A DNA stretch of 64,000 bases from Cellulomonas sp. Root485 (GCF_001426705.1 NZ_LMFC01000001.1:671789-735788); one strand, 5' to 3'; counted from the first letter of the stretch, positions 1-9,171 are shown. Notes: generated by a model not told the origin, from the sequence alone. A program made the numbers and translations.

Positions 1-56
1 GCCTGCTCGTCCGACCCCTGGTCCTGACCACCACACTGCTGGAGCCCTTGCGATGA
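1..56 (+). CDS. possible 3' end of an upstream gene (partial)
   Basis: One frame (starting at base 3) is open from the window edge to a TGA at 54-56, which overlaps the hemQ start as ATGA. The 17 visible residues end in TLLEPLR and are leucine-rich, which would suit the end of a membrane protein. The 4-nt overlap is the arrangement used by many gene pairs in this window and is the main reason to believe the frame. Nothing can be said about function. Confidence 0.3.
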   Translation, partial: LLVRPLVLTTTLLEPLR

Positions 57-745
57 CGCACGACGCCGAGACCCTCAACGCCACCGTCCGCTACACGATG
101 TGGACGGTCTTCGCGCTGGAAGAGGTGCTGCCCGAGGACGACGACGAGCGCGCCGAGCTCATCGCCGCGGCCCAGGCGGCCGTCGCCGACGACGGCCTGG
201 TGGTGCGCGGCTGGTACGACGTCGCGGGCCTGCGCGCCGACGCGGACCTCATGGTCTGGTGGCACGCGGAGACGATCGAGGAGGTGCAGGGCGCCTACCA
301 GCGGTTGCGCGCCAGCGACCTCGGCCGGCACCTGCTGCCCGTCTGGTCCGTCGTGGGCCTGCACCGGCCGGCGGAGTTCAACCGGTCGCACGTCCCGGCC
401 TTCCTGGCGGGGGAGCCCGCAGGCGACTACATGACGGTGTACCCGTTCGTGCGTTCCTACGACTGGTACGTGCTGCCCGAGGACGACCGCCGCCGGATGC
501 TCGTCGAGCACGGCCAGGCCGCGCGCGGGTACGCCGACGTGCGCGCGAACACCGTCTCCGCCTTCGCGCTCGGCGACTACGAGTGGATCCTCGCGTTCGA
601 GGCGCAGGAGCTGCACCGGATCGTCGACCTGATGCGGGACCTGCGCGCCACCGACGCCCGCCTGCACGTGCGCGAGGAGGTGCCGTTCTACACCGGCCCG
701 CGCGTGACGCTGGAGACGTGGGCGGACCGCCAGCCCCGCGGCTGA
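53..745 (+). CDS. hemQ: coproheme decarboxylase HemQ/ChdC
   Basis: This 230-residue protein belongs to the chlorite-dismutase-like HemQ/ChdC family, which performs the last step of the coproporphyrin-dependent haem pathway: peroxide-driven decarboxylation of two propionates of coproheme III to give haem b in the cytosol. Residues match the studied Corynebacterium diphtheriae enzyme with a constant offset of five. They are distal His113, catalytic Tyr130 in the [10 protein letters not shown] segment, Trp138, and proximal haem ligand His153 in VEHGQ. Length is normal for the family. The ATG overlaps the end of an upstream frame (ATGA), which suggests translational coupling. The assignment rests on motif and residue-spacing agreement and is firm. 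Confidence 0.95.
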   Translation: MTHDAETLNATVRYTMWTVFALEEVLPEDDDERAELIAAAQAAVADDGLVVRGWYDVAGLRADADLMVWWHAETIEEVQGAYQRLRASDLGRHLLPVWSVVGLHRPAEFNRSHVPAFLAGEPAGDYMTVYPFVRSYDWYVLPEDDRRRMLVEHGQAARGYADVRANTVSAFALGDYEWILAFEAQELHRIVDLMRDLRATDARLHVREEVPFYTGPRVTLETWADRQPRG

Positions 746-766
746 CACCCGTGCCATGATCGACCG

Positions 767-1123
767 ATGGTCGATCTCGCGGGTACCTGGCGGTTCACGG
801 CGCTCGAGGGCGCCGAGCTCGACGGGGCGGAGCGCTCGACCCCGTTCCTGACGTTCGACGGTGACGGACAGGTGTTCGGCCTGGCCGGCGTGAACCGCGT
901 CCGGGGCACCTGGCGGCTGGACGGCCCGACGCTCACGTTCGGCCCGGTCGTGTCCACGCTCATGGCCGGACCGCCGGACGCGATGACGCGAGAGCACCAG
1001 GTGCTCCGCCTCCTCGGCGAGCCGGTGCAGGTCTCGGCACCCGACGGCGACACCCTCGAGCTCGACGGCGTCGTGCACGCGAGCCTCGTCCGCGACCCGC
1101 ACGCCGACGGCGACCCGTCGTAG
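767..1123 (+). CDS. META/HslJ-domain protein
   Basis: This 118-residue protein has the META (HslJ-like) pattern: LAGTWRF near the N-terminus, LTFDGDGQVFGLAGVNR in the middle, then LTFGPVVSTLMAGPP and a conserved acidic/hydrophobic helix. META domains are small beta-barrels found in heat-shock protein HslJ and in many secreted proteins; their biochemical role is poorly known. Two points are unusual. No signal peptide is visible, so the protein appears cytosolic, and the common GCN motif reads GVN, so the usual cysteine is absent. It starts 21 nt after hemQ on the same strand and ends 2 nt before the next gene, so the three probably form one transcript. Confidence 0.75.
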   Translation: MVDLAGTWRFTALEGAELDGAERSTPFLTFDGDGQVFGLAGVNRVRGTWRLDGPTLTFGPVVSTLMAGPPDAMTREHQVLRLLGEPVQVSAPDGDTLELDGVVHASLVRDPHADGDPS

Positions 1124-1125
1124 GG

Positions 1126-1623
1126 ATGCCCGGGGGAGCCTCGGTCGTCGTCCGGGACGCCGGCACGGACGACGTCCCGGCGATCTGCGCGTTCGGGGCC
1201 ACGCACGTCCCGCCCCACTACGCGCCCCTCATCGGGGTGCAGGCCGCCCACGCGCAGGTGTCCCGGTGGTGGACCGAGGAGCAGATCCGTCCCGCGGTGT
1301 CCGCCGGACTGGTCGTCGTCGCCGAAGCCGGGAGCGGCATCGTGGGCGTCGGACAGCGCGGGTGGGACGGCGCCGACCACGTCATCTACAAGCTCTACGT
1401 CGACCCGCGTCACCGGGGCGGAGGGCTCGGACCCCGGCTGATCGAGGCTCTCGAGCACCGGCTGCCGCCCGACGCGGTCCGGCTGTGCGTCGAGCACTTC
1501 GCGGGCAACGCGCGGGCGGGGGCGTTCTACGAGCGCGAGGGCTTCACCGTGGAACGGACCGTTCCGAGTGCCGACGGCGACGACACGCTCGACGTGGTGT
1601 GGCGCGTCCGGCTGCGCACCTAG
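1126..1623 (+). CDS. GNAT family N-acetyltransferase
   Basis: This 165-residue GNAT protein should transfer an acetyl group from acetyl-CoA to an amine of an unidentified substrate. The acetyl-CoA pyrophosphate-binding motif A is clear as YVDPRHRGGGLG (R-x-x-G-x-G type), preceded by the beta-strand VIYKLYV. The late motif with N and the aromatic FYEREGF is also in place. It begins 2 nt after the META gene stop, so translation is probably coupled. No substrate can be inferred from the neighbours. Confidence 0.88.
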   Translation: MPGGASVVVRDAGTDDVPAICAFGATHVPPHYAPLIGVQAAHAQVSRWWTEEQIRPAVSAGLVVVAEAGSGIVGVGQRGWDGADHVIYKLYVDPRHRGGGLGPRLIEALEHRLPPDAVRLCVEHFAGNARAGAFYEREGFTVERTVPSADGDDTLDVVWRVRLRT

Positions 1624-2676
1624 TCAGGCGGCGACCACGTCCGACGGCCACCGCGCCGCGACCTGCTCGAGGGTGTGCACGCGCGTCGCGACGTCGAACG
1701 CCGTGCCGGTGATCATCAGCTCGTCGGCGCCCGTGCGCTCGATCAGGGCGGCGAGCTCCTCGACCGCGCGGTCGGCGGTGGTCGCCACCTGGGTCCCGGG
1801 CACGCGCGCGAAGAAGTCGGCCGCCGCCGCGGGATCGAGGGCACCGAGCTCGCCGGCGGCGTCCTCGGGGGACACGATCGGCCCGAGCGGGCGGCCGGTC
1901 CGCAGCGACAGCGCCATCACGCGGCTGGGTCCGGCCAGGTAGTGCGCCTCCTCGTCGGAGTCCGCCACGAGGACGGACGCCGACACCATCAGCCGCGGCG
2001 CGTCGAGCACGGGCGACGGGCGGAAGGCGCGCCGGTAGGCGTCCGCGGCCTGCAGGGTGTGGCCGGTGTTGAAGTGATGGGCGTAGCTGAACGGCAGCCC
2101 CAGGGCGCCGGCGAGCTCGGCGCTGAACGTGCTGGAGCCCAGCAGCCAGACCTGCGGCGACGAGGTCGCGACCGGGGTCGCGGACAGCCGGGAGGCCCGC
2201 AGCGACGGCGCGCGGCCGGGCAGGTCCTGGCCCAGCAGCGCGAGGACGTCGATGACCTCCGCGGGGAAGTCGTCGGCCCCCAGACCCTCCACGGTGCGGC
2301 GCAGCGCCGCCGCGGTCATGGGGTCCGCCCCGGGGGCCCGGCCGATGCCCAGGTCGATGCGGCCGGGGTGCAGCGCCTCCAGCATCGCGAACTGCTCCGC
2401 GACGACCAGCGTGGGGTGGTTCGGCAGCATGACGCCACCGGACCCGAGCCGGATGCGCTCCGTCGACGCCGCGAGGTGCGCCAGGAGGACACCGGGGGAC
2501 GTCGAGGCGACCGCCGGCATCGCGTGGTGCTCGGCCACCCAGAACCGGGCGTAGCCGGCCGCGTCGGCGACGCGGGCCAGCGCGGTCGTCGCGGCGAGGG
2601 CGTCGCCGGAGGTCTGCCCGACGGCGACGGGTGAGGTGTCGAGCACGGACAGGGGCACGGAGTTACGACGGGTCAC
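1624..2676 (-). CDS. luciferase-like flavin-dependent oxidoreductase
   Basis: A 350-residue bacterial-luciferase-like (LLM) protein with the expected TIM-barrel motifs. These are PLSVLDTSPV at the N-terminus, FWVAEHHAMP with the conserved His pair, IRLGSGGVMLPNHP, and LGIGRAPGADP. This arrangement is that of the MsnO8-type LLM subfamily, flavin-dependent monooxygenases that use reduced FMN (or F420) and oxygen; the substrate is not predictable. The start is GTG. It lies 42 nt downstream of the glutamate dehydrogenase stop, on the same strand. Its 3' end abuts the GNAT gene tail to tail with no space (1623/1624). Confidence 0.88.
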   Translation of the reverse strand: MTRRNSVPLSVLDTSPVAVGQTSGDALAATTALARVADAAGYARFWVAEHHAMPAVASTSPGVLLAHLAASTERIRLGSGGVMLPNHPTLVVAEQFAMLEALHPGRIDLGIGRAPGADPMTAAALRRTVEGLGADDFPAEVIDVLALLGQDLPGRAPSLRASRLSATPVATSSPQVWLLGSSTFSAELAGALGLPFSYAHHFNTGHTLQAADAYRRAFRPSPVLDAPRLMVSASVLVADSDEEAHYLAGPSRVMALSLRTGRPLGPIVSPEDAAGELGALDPAAAADFFARVPGTQVATTADRAVEELAALIERTGADELMITGTAFDVATRVHTLEQVAARWPSDVVAA

Positions 2677-2698
2677 CCCGTCAGCAACACCCGTGCCC

Positions 2699-2718
2699 CC
2701 GTCCGTACTCCCGGACGG
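2699..2718 (-). terminator. hairpin directly after glutamate dehydrogenase
   Basis: A 7-bp perfect stem (ccgtccg/cggacgg, 2699-2705 and 2712-2718) with a 6-nt loop sits immediately behind the gdh stop codon on the minus strand. It could act as a terminator or partial terminator before the LLM gene. There is no clear U-run, so this is a moderate call. Confidence 0.45.
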
Positions 2719-3990
2719 TCAGGGATACAGGCCGCGGATCTGGTGCGCCTCGGCGACGCGTCGCACCCCGATGGTCAGCGCCGCGTCGCGCAGCGAGATC
2801 CCCTCGGCGCTCGCCAGGGCGGCCACCGCGCGGTGGGCCGTGACCATGCGGTGCTCGAGACGGTCCTCGATCTCGCGCTCGGTCCACCAGTACGCCTGGT
2901 TCGCCTGCACCCACTCGAAGTACGACACGACCACACCGCCGGCGTTCGCCAGGATGTCCGGCACGACGACGACGCCGCGCTCAGCGAGCACGCGGTCGCC
3001 CTCGTGCGTCGTCGGACCGTTGGCGGCCTCGACCACCCACCGTGCCTTGACCCGGCCGGCCGCCTCGGCGTCCAGCACGCCCTCGACGGCCGCTGGGATG
3101 AGCAGGTCGACGTCGAGCGCGAGGAGCTCGGTGTTGTCGATCGGCTCACCGCCCTCGAAGCCGACGACGGTGCCAGTCACCGCGACGTGCCGCTCGAGCC
3201 CGGCGATGTCGAGTCCGTCGCTGTGCATGACGCCGCCCTGCTCGTCGCTCACCGCGACCACCCGGGTGCCGGCGTCGTGCAGGAAGCGGGAGGCGTGCGA
3301 GCCGACCTTGCCGAAGCCCTGCACCGCGGCGCTCACCTCACGCAGCTGCACGCCCGCGTCGCCGAGGGCTGCCGCGGCGGCGTGCACGACGCCGCGGGAG
3401 GTGGCCGTCGCGCGGCCGAGGGAGCCACCGACCGCCAGGGGCTTGCCGGTCGTGACCGCGGGGATGGTGTAGCCGAGGTTCACGGAGTACGTGTCCATGA
3501 CCCACGCCATGGTCTGCTCGTTGGTGCCGATGTCCGGCGCCATGATGTCTCGCTCGGGGCCGATGATCGGCATGATCTCGCTGGTGTAGCGGCGGGTGAC
3601 GCGCTCGAGCTCCGCCTGGCTGTACAGCCGCGGGTCGATGGTGACGCCACCCTTGGCGCCGCCGTACGGCACGTCGACGACCGCACACTTCCAGGTCATC
3701 CACATGGCGAGCGCCCGGACTTCGTCGACGTCGACGCCGGCCGAGTAGCGCAGCCCGCCCTTGCCCGGTCCGCGGGAGATGTTGTGCTGCACCCGGTACC
3801 CGGTGAAGAGCTCGATCTCGCCGTTGTCCCGACGCAGGGGGACAGCGACGTTCATCTCGCGCCGGGGTGTGGCGAGCATGAGGTGGAGCCCCTCGGTGTA
3901 GCCGAGGATCTCGACCGCACCGGCAAGCTGTGCCTTGGCGGTGGCGAGGGGCGTGGTCTGCTGCGGGGTCTCCGCTGTGAGGTCCGTCAC
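2719..3990 (-). CDS. gdh: glutamate dehydrogenase (Glu/Leu/Phe/Val family)
   Basis: A 423-residue hexameric-type glutamate dehydrogenase, interconverting glutamate and 2-oxoglutarate plus ammonia with NAD(P). The substrate-binding segment GPGKGGLRY contains Lys77, the catalytic segment PYGGAKGG contains Lys113, and APDIGTNEQ carries the conserved aspartate. The Rossmann motif AVQGFGKVG follows. Length and motifs resemble the shorter, often NAD-linked catabolic enzymes, but the cofactor cannot be fixed by eye. The start is GTG at 3990. The gene lies near putA, whose product makes glutamate, so a role in proline/glutamate breakdown is likely. Confidence 0.93.
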   Translation of the reverse strand: MTDLTAETPQQTTPLATAKAQLAGAVEILGYTEGLHLMLATPRREMNVAVPLRRDNGEIELFTGYRVQHNISRGPGKGGLRYSAGVDVDEVRALAMWMTWKCAVVDVPYGGAKGGVTIDPRLYSQAELERVTRRYTSEIMPIIGPERDIMAPDIGTNEQTMAWVMDTYSVNLGYTIPAVTTGKPLAVGGSLGRATATSRGVVHAAAAALGDAGVQLREVSAAVQGFGKVGSHASRFLHDAGTRVVAVSDEQGGVMHSDGLDIAGLERHVAVTGTVVGFEGGEPIDNTELLALDVDLLIPAAVEGVLDAEAAGRVKARWVVEAANGPTTHEGDRVLAERGVVVVPDILANAGGVVVSYFEWVQANQAYWWTEREIEDRLEHRMVTAHRAVAALASAEGISLRDAALTIGVRRVAEAHQIRGLYP

Positions 3991-4082
3991 GTGCTCACTG
4001 TCGCATCACGCGCCCGCGGAGCACGTCAGGACCGACAGGCGAGCCGGGCGTGTCCGACCAGCGAACAGCTCCGGACGGGCCG

Positions 4083-4508
4083 TCAGCAGATCTGCGCGTC
4101 GTCGACCGGCTTCACGACCGACCCGCCGAGGTGCCGGGAGTGCCGTGCGGGGACGAGGACGCAGGTGCCGAACGTCCCGTTGAGGTACACGGCCTTGACG
4201 AAGATGTCGGTCTGGCGGCAGTTGTAGACCCGCACCGTGTAGTACGTCGGGTGGTTGACGTAGACCCCGGTCAGCCATCGGCAGAACTCCTCCTCGCCCT
4301 CGATCGTGGCGTAGGGCTGCACGACACCGCCGGTACCCCGCTGTGCGTCCAGCAGCGCGGGGTCGAGCCGCTGCTGCGTCCCGAGCAGCACCGGGTCGAG
4401 GCCGTCGGCGGCGACGGACGGCGTGGCGGCGACGAGGCCGCCGACGAGGAGGGCCGCAGCGCTCAGGACGGACGCGAGGACGCGGCGGGTGCGGGCAGGT
4501 GCGGGCAT
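4083..4508 (-). CDS. small secreted Cys-containing protein, unknown
   Basis: This 141-residue protein is not a family I recognise. It has a clear Sec signal peptide: the charged MPAPARTRRV is followed by a hydrophobic core and an Ala-rich cleavage site around residue 34 (SVAADG). The mature part has four cysteines (76, 97, 116 and the terminal residue 141), enough for two disulfide bonds, plus an aromatic stretch around residues 78-92. The frame stays open far upstream into putA antisense, but the ATG at 4508 is the credible start because it gives the signal peptide. It is encoded divergently from putA. Confidence 0.72.
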   Translation of the reverse strand: MPAPARTRRVLASVLSAAALLVGGLVAATPSVAADGLDPVLLGTQQRLDPALLDAQRGTGGVVQPYATIEGEEEFCRWLTGVYVNHPTYYTVRVYNCRQTDIFVKAVYLNGTFGTCVLVPARHSRHLGGSVVKPVDDAQIC

Positions 4509-4727
4509 GGGACTTCCCTCGGGACGACGGCGGCGTCGGCTCAGCTGCGCGACGGAGGACGGATCGGGTTCACCCTGACGACTGCCGTACGAGTGGTCAA
4601 CCGGCATCCGGGCGACGGACGTCGCACAGAAGGCCCTTGACAGCCAGACTGGGCCCAGGCCGGACCCGGCCGACGAGCACAGTGTGGTGCGGCCGCGACC
4701 CGGCCGGCCCGCAGACGAAGGAGCAGC

Positions 4728-7700
4728 ATGTCGACGACTGACGACGTCACCGAGGACGCGACCCGGCTCGCCCGGTCCTGGCTCTCGGCGACGGCGGAGG
4801 GCCAGACGGCCAAGGAACGACGCACCACGGGGCGGTTGGCGGCACTCGTCGCGGACCCGGCGGGTCTCGAGCTCGCGGTGCGGTTCGTGGACCGCGTGGC
4901 TCGCCCGCAGGACGTCCGCGTCGCCGCCCGGGAGCTCGCCGGGCTCACGTCGGGCGCGGCGGCGGGCTTCCTGGGTCCGCTCGACCGGGCGATGCTCGGG
5001 GTCGGAGCGCTCGTCGCGCCCGTGCTCCCCGACGTCGTGGTGCCCGCTGCCCGGCTGCGTCTGCGCAGCCTCGTCGGCCACCTCGTCGCCGACGACGGCC
5101 CCGGCCTGGCCGCGCACCTGGCGGCCACGCGCGCGGAGGGCTTCCGGCTGAACCTCAACCTGCTCGGTGAGGCCGTGCTGGGGGAGCGCGAGGCGGCCGC
5201 CCGGCTGGCGCGCGTGACGGCCCTCGTCGAGCGGCCCGACGTGGACTACGTGTCCGTCAAGGTCTCCGCGGTGGCCAGCCAGCTGTCCACGTGGGACACC
5301 GACGGCAGCGTGGAGCGCGTGGTCGAGCGGCTGCGCCCGCTGTACCTGACCGCAGCGCGGCACGGCACCTTCCTCAACCTCGACATGGAGGAGTACCGCG
5401 ATCTCGCCCTCACGGTGCGGGTGTTCGAGCGCCTGGTCTCGGACCCCGAGCTCCTGGGCGCCGAGGCGGGCATCGTGCTGCAGGCCTACCTGCCGGACGC
5501 GGCCGACGCCCTCGAGGAGCTGACGGCCATCGCCGGGTCCCGCCGCGCTGCCGGGGGCGCCCGGCTGAAGGTCCGCCTGGTCAAGGGCGCCAACCTGGCG
5601 ATGGAGCAGGTGGAGGCCGAGCTGCACGGGTGGCCGCAGGCTCCCTACGGCTCGAAGGCGGAGGTCGACGCGGCCTACCTGCGGCTGGTCGACCGGGCCC
5701 TCGACCCGGCTCGGACGGCCGCGTTGCGGGTGGGCGTCGCCAGCCACAACCTGTTCCACGTCGCCGCGGCCCACCTGCTGGCCCAGCGGCGGGGTGTCAG
5801 CGAGGCGCTCGACGTGGAGATGCTCCAGGGCATGGCACCCGCCCAGGCGCGTGCGGTGCGTGACGAGGTTGGCGCGGTGCTCCTGTACACACCGGTCGTC
5901 GCGCGCCACGACTTCGACGTCGCGATCTCCTACCTGGTGCGGCGCCTGGAGGAGAACTCCGCGAGCCAGAACTTCCTGCACGCCCTGTTCGCGGAGGGCG
6001 CCGCGATGGACGCTCAGGAGGAGGCGTTCCGCATCGCCTTCCGCGAGCGCGACGAGCCGTCGACCGCGGCCCGGCGCACCGCGCGCCCGTACGCCGACGC
6101 ACCCGGGACCGGCCCGTTCGCCAACACCCCGGACACCGACCCGGCCGTCGCGGTGGCCCGCGTCTGGGCCCAGAGCCTCGTGGACCGGGACGTGCCGGTC
6201 CCGCCCGGCGCGGTCACGGTGTCCACCACCGACGAGGTCGACGCCGTCGTCGCGCGGGCCGTTGCCGCACAGCCTGCCTGGGCCGCGACACCGCCCGCAG
6301 ACCGTGCCCGGGCCCTGCACGCCGTCGCGGCCGCGCTGGAGGACGCGCGGGCCGATCTCGTCGCCACCATGGTCCACGAGACCGGCAAGACCGTCGCCGA
6401 GGCCGACCCCGAGGTGAGCGAGGCCGTCGACTTCGCGCGCTACTACGCCGACCGTGCGGCCGAGCTGGCGGACGGAGTCGTCCCCGGCGCCGTGCACCGG
6501 CCAGCCGGGCTCACGGTGGTCACACCGCCGTGGAACTTCCCCGTCGCGATCCCGGTCGGCTCGGTCCTCGCCTCGCTCGCCGCGGGCAGCCCGGTGCTGG
6601 TCAAGCCCGCACCGCAGGCACCCCGGTGCGGGCAGGTCGCGATGGCGGCGATCCAGCGCGGGCTCGACCAGGCCGGTGCGCCAGGCGGCATCCTCACGGT
6701 CGTCCTGAGCCCCGAGGGGGACGTCGGACGCCGGCTCGTCACCCACCCGGAGGTCGCCCGCGTCATCCTCACCGGCTCCATCGAGACCGCGCAGCTGTTC
6801 GCCGGCTGGCGGGCCGACCTCGACGTCCTCGCGGAGACCTCCGGCAAGAACGCCCTGGTCATCACGCCGTCCGCGGACGTGGACCTCGCCGTCGCCGACC
6901 TGGTGCGGTCCGCGTTCGGGCACGCCGGGCAGAAGTGCTCCGCGGCGTCGCTCGCGATCCTCGTCGGCTCCGCGGGCCGCTCCGACCGGCTGCGCCGCCA
7001 GCTCGCCGACGCCGTCGCGTCCCTGCGCGTCGGTCGCGCGACCGACCTGGGCACGGCCGTCGGTCCGCTGGCCGAGCCGGCGTCCGGCAAGCTCCTGCGC
7101 GCCCTGACCACGCTCGACCCGGGGGAGTCGTGGCTGGTCGCCCCGCGGCAGCTCGACGACGAGGGCCGGCTGTGGACCCCCGGGGTGAAGTTCGGGGTCG
7201 CACCCGGGTCGTGGTTCCACACCACCGAGTGCTTCGGCCCCGTGCTCGGGATCATGCGGGTCGAGACCCTCGACGAGGCGATCGACCTGCAGAACGCCGT
7301 CGCGTTCGGGCTCACCGGCGGGCTGCACTCGCTCGACGAGGCCGAGATCGAGCACTGGCTGGACCGCGTCGAGGTCGGCAACGCGTACGTCAACCGGCAC
7401 ATCACCGGGGCGATCGTGCAGCGCCAGCCGTTCGGTGGCTGGAAGGCGTCGACAGTCGGACCCGGTGCCAAGGCCGGCGGCCCGCACTACGTGGCGCAGA
7501 TCGGCGACTGGCACGACTCGGCCGACGTGCCGCAGGACGACGACGCGTGGCTCGCCTGGGCGCAGGCCGACGACGTCCGCGTGTGGGCCGACGAGCTCTC
7601 GCGCGAGCACGACCCGTCAGGGCTGCGCGTCGAGGCCAACGTCCTGCGCTACCGGCCGGTGCCGCAGCTCACCGTCCGGACCGGCTCCGACGCGCCCGCA

Positions 7701-8009
7701 CGGGAGGTCGACCGGGTGTGTCACGCCGCCCGGACCGCCGGGATCCGCGTGACCCTGAGCGACGTGTCGGGCGAGTCCCACGAGGCGTTCGCCGCGCGCG
7801 TCCGGTCCGGCGAGGTGACCGGCCGGGTGCGGGTGATCGGGTCCGCCCCCGGACTGCGCGAGGCGGCCACCAGCCGCGTCGGCGCGGTCACCGTCCTCGA
7901 CGGGCCCGTGCTCGCCAGCGGCGCGCGTGAGCTGCTCACCGTCGTGCGCGAGCAGGCCGTGAGCCGCACGCTGCACCGGTTCGGTCACGTCCCGCCGCCG
8001 ACGGACTGA
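4728..8009 (+). CDS. putA: bifunctional proline dehydrogenase / glutamate-semialdehyde dehydrogenase
   Basis: A 1093-residue PutA that oxidises proline to pyrroline-5-carboxylate (FAD-dependent) and then to glutamate (NAD-dependent). The proline dehydrogenase barrel spans about residues 130-440 and includes RLVKGANLAMEQ, ASHNLFH, EMLQGMAP and the late RRLEEN motif. The aldehyde dehydrogenase module (about 480-930) has Asn603 in TPPWNF, general base Glu703 in ETSGKN and catalytic Cys737 in GQKCSAAS. A C-terminal tail of about 160 residues follows. No N-terminal ribbon-helix-helix DNA-binding domain is visible, so it should be an enzyme only. A TTGACA box lies at 4637-4642, but I see no matching -10 element. 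Confidence 0.95.
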   Translation: MSTTDDVTEDATRLARSWLSATAEGQTAKERRTTGRLAALVADPAGLELAVRFVDRVARPQDVRVAARELAGLTSGAAAGFLGPLDRAMLGVGALVAPVLPDVVVPAARLRLRSLVGHLVADDGPGLAAHLAATRAEGFRLNLNLLGEAVLGEREAAARLARVTALVERPDVDYVSVKVSAVASQLSTWDTDGSVERVVERLRPLYLTAARHGTFLNLDMEEYRDLALTVRVFERLVSDPELLGAEAGIVLQAYLPDAADALEELTAIAGSRRAAGGARLKVRLVKGANLAMEQVEAELHGWPQAPYGSKAEVDAAYLRLVDRALDPARTAALRVGVASHNLFHVAAAHLLAQRRGVSEALDVEMLQGMAPAQARAVRDEVGAVLLYTPVVARHDFDVAISYLVRRLEENSASQNFLHALFAEGAAMDAQEEAFRIAFRERDEPSTAARRTARPYADAPGTGPFANTPDTDPAVAVARVWAQSLVDRDVPVPPGAVTVSTTDEVDAVVARAVAAQPAWAATPPADRARALHAVAAALEDARADLVATMVHETGKTVAEADPEVSEAVDFARYYADRAAELADGVVPGAVHRPAGLTVVTPPWNFPVAIPVGSVLASLAAGSPVLVKPAPQAPRCGQVAMAAIQRGLDQAGAPGGILTVVLSPEGDVGRRLVTHPEVARVILTGSIETAQLFAGWRADLDVLAETSGKNALVITPSADVDLAVADLVRSAFGHAGQKCSAASLAILVGSAGRSDRLRRQLADAVASLRVGRATDLGTAVGPLAEPASGKLLRALTTLDPGESWLVAPRQLDDEGRLWTPGVKFGVAPGSWFHTTECFGPVLGIMRVETLDEAIDLQNAVAFGLTGGLHSLDEAEIEHWLDRVEVGNAYVNRHITGAIVQRQPFGGWKASTVGPGAKAGGPHYVAQIGDWHDSADVPQDDDAWLAWAQADDVRVWADELSREHDPSGLRVEANVLRYRPVPQLTVRTGSDAPAREVDRVCHAARTAGIRVTLSDVSGESHEAFAARVRSGEVTGRVRVIGSAPGLREAATSRVGAVTVLDGPVLASGARELLTVVREQAVSRTLHRFGHVPPPTD

Positions 8010-8016
8010 CGCGCGC

Positions 8017-8062
8017 CGTGCGGAAGGGCCCGACGGGACGTCCCGTCGGGCCCTTCCGCACG
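8017..8062. terminator. bidirectional terminator, 23-bp perfect palindrome
   Basis: The 46 nt between putA and the lacI-family gene form a complete inverted repeat: each 23-nt half is the exact reverse complement of the other. As RNA it would fold into a long GC-rich hairpin with a tiny loop. It serves two convergent genes, so it most likely terminates both transcripts. No strong U-run is present on either side. Confidence 0.85.
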
Positions 8063-8073
8063 TGCGGTCCGAG

Positions 8074-9114
8074 CTACGCGGACTCGCGGATCACCAGCTC
8101 GGGCGCGAAGATCAGCGGCGGCGACGGCGGTGCCCCGTTCAGCTGGTCCAGCAGGCGAGCGCCCGCGGCACGGGCCATCGCCACGACCGGCTGGATCACG
8201 CTGGTCAGCGGGGGAGTGGTCGACGCCGCGACCCCGAGGTTGTCGTAACCGACCACGGCGATGTCCCGCGGGACGTCCTTGCCGTGCTCCGCCAGCACGC
8301 TGAGCGCACCGGCCGCCATCAGGTCGGAGGCGATGAAGATGCCGTCGACGTCGGGGAACCGCGCGAGCAGCTCGCGGATCGCGATCGTGCCCGACGCCAT
8401 GGTGAAGTCCCCGCGCACCACCGCGTCGTCCGACATCCCGGCGGCGTGGATCGCGTTGCGCCAGCCGGAGAGCCGGTCGATGCCGGCGGACATGTCCGCC
8501 GGACCGGCGATCGTCGCGATGCGTCGGCAGCCCCGGTCGATGAGGTGCTGGGTCGCCAGCCGGCCACCCTCGACGTTGTCGGTGTCCACGTACTGCACGT
8601 CCCGCTCGTCGGCCGACAGCGGCCGCCCGACGAACACGTTCGGCACGTGGGACAGCTGCAACGCCCGGTCGAGCTCGTCGTTCGCGTGGTGCGAGACGAC
8701 GATCGCGCCGTCGACGTGACCGTTGCGCAGGTAGCGGACGGTGCGCTCGCTCTCGCCGGGTCGGGCGATGACGAGCACCACCTGCATGTCCGAGTCAGCG
8801 AGCGAGGAGCTCAGGCCGTTCAGGGTGCCCGCGAAGAACGGGTCGGACAGGACACGCTCGTCGGGCTCGGGCACCACGAGGGCGATCGAGTCCGTGCGCT
8901 TGGTGACCAGCGAGCGTGCAGCGCGGTTCGGGGTGTACCCGAGGTCGGTCACCGCGGCCTCGACCGAGGCGAGAGCCTCGGGAGACACGCGCAGACCGCC
9001 GTTGATGGCGCGGGAGGCCGTTGAGCGTGAGACACCTGCGCGCTCGGCGACCTGCTCGAGCGTCGGCGCGGCAGGCCGCGCGGGGTCCACGTGGACCGGG
9101 ATGTTGTCGACCAC
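8074..9114 (-). CDS. LacI-family transcriptional regulator
   Basis: A 346-residue LacI/GalR repressor. The N-terminal helix-turn-helix and hinge read LEQVAERAGVSRSTASRAIN and LGYTPNRAARSL, followed by a periplasmic-binding-protein-like sugar domain. I chose the GTG at 9114 because an AGGAGGG ribosome site lies about 10 nt upstream; the longer frame would start before this site. It sits just downstream of the sugar ABC operon on the same strand but behind a terminator, as for CebR/CelR of cellulolytic actinobacteria. With the operator at 12722-12735, it is the natural candidate for a beta-glucan oligosaccharide-responsive repressor. The ligand is inferred. Confidence 0.92.
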   Translation of the reverse strand: MVDNIPVHVDPARPAAPTLEQVAERAGVSRSTASRAINGGLRVSPEALASVEAAVTDLGYTPNRAARSLVTKRTDSIALVVPEPDERVLSDPFFAGTLNGLSSSLADSDMQVVLVIARPGESERTVRYLRNGHVDGAIVVSHHANDELDRALQLSHVPNVFVGRPLSADERDVQYVDTDNVEGGRLATQHLIDRGCRRIATIAGPADMSAGIDRLSGWRNAIHAAGMSDDAVVRGDFTMASGTIAIRELLARFPDVDGIFIASDLMAAGALSVLAEHGKDVPRDIAVVGYDNLGVAASTTPPLTSVIQPVVAMARAAGARLLDQLNGAPPSPPLIFAPELVIRESA

Positions 9115-9171
9115 CGTTGGTCTTCCCTCCTGTGGCTGCCGAAGCAGCGATGACGAGCTGGTGATGGGAAA

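Noticed and set aside
4637-4642. TTGACA box as the putA promoter
   Set aside because: No acceptable -10 element lies 16-19 nt downstream, so I mention it only as a possibility.
4083-7610. A 1175-residue open frame antisense to putA
   Set aside because: High GC keeps antisense frames open. Only its last 141 codons, from the ATG at 4508, have a signal peptide and real coding character; the rest is the shadow of putA.
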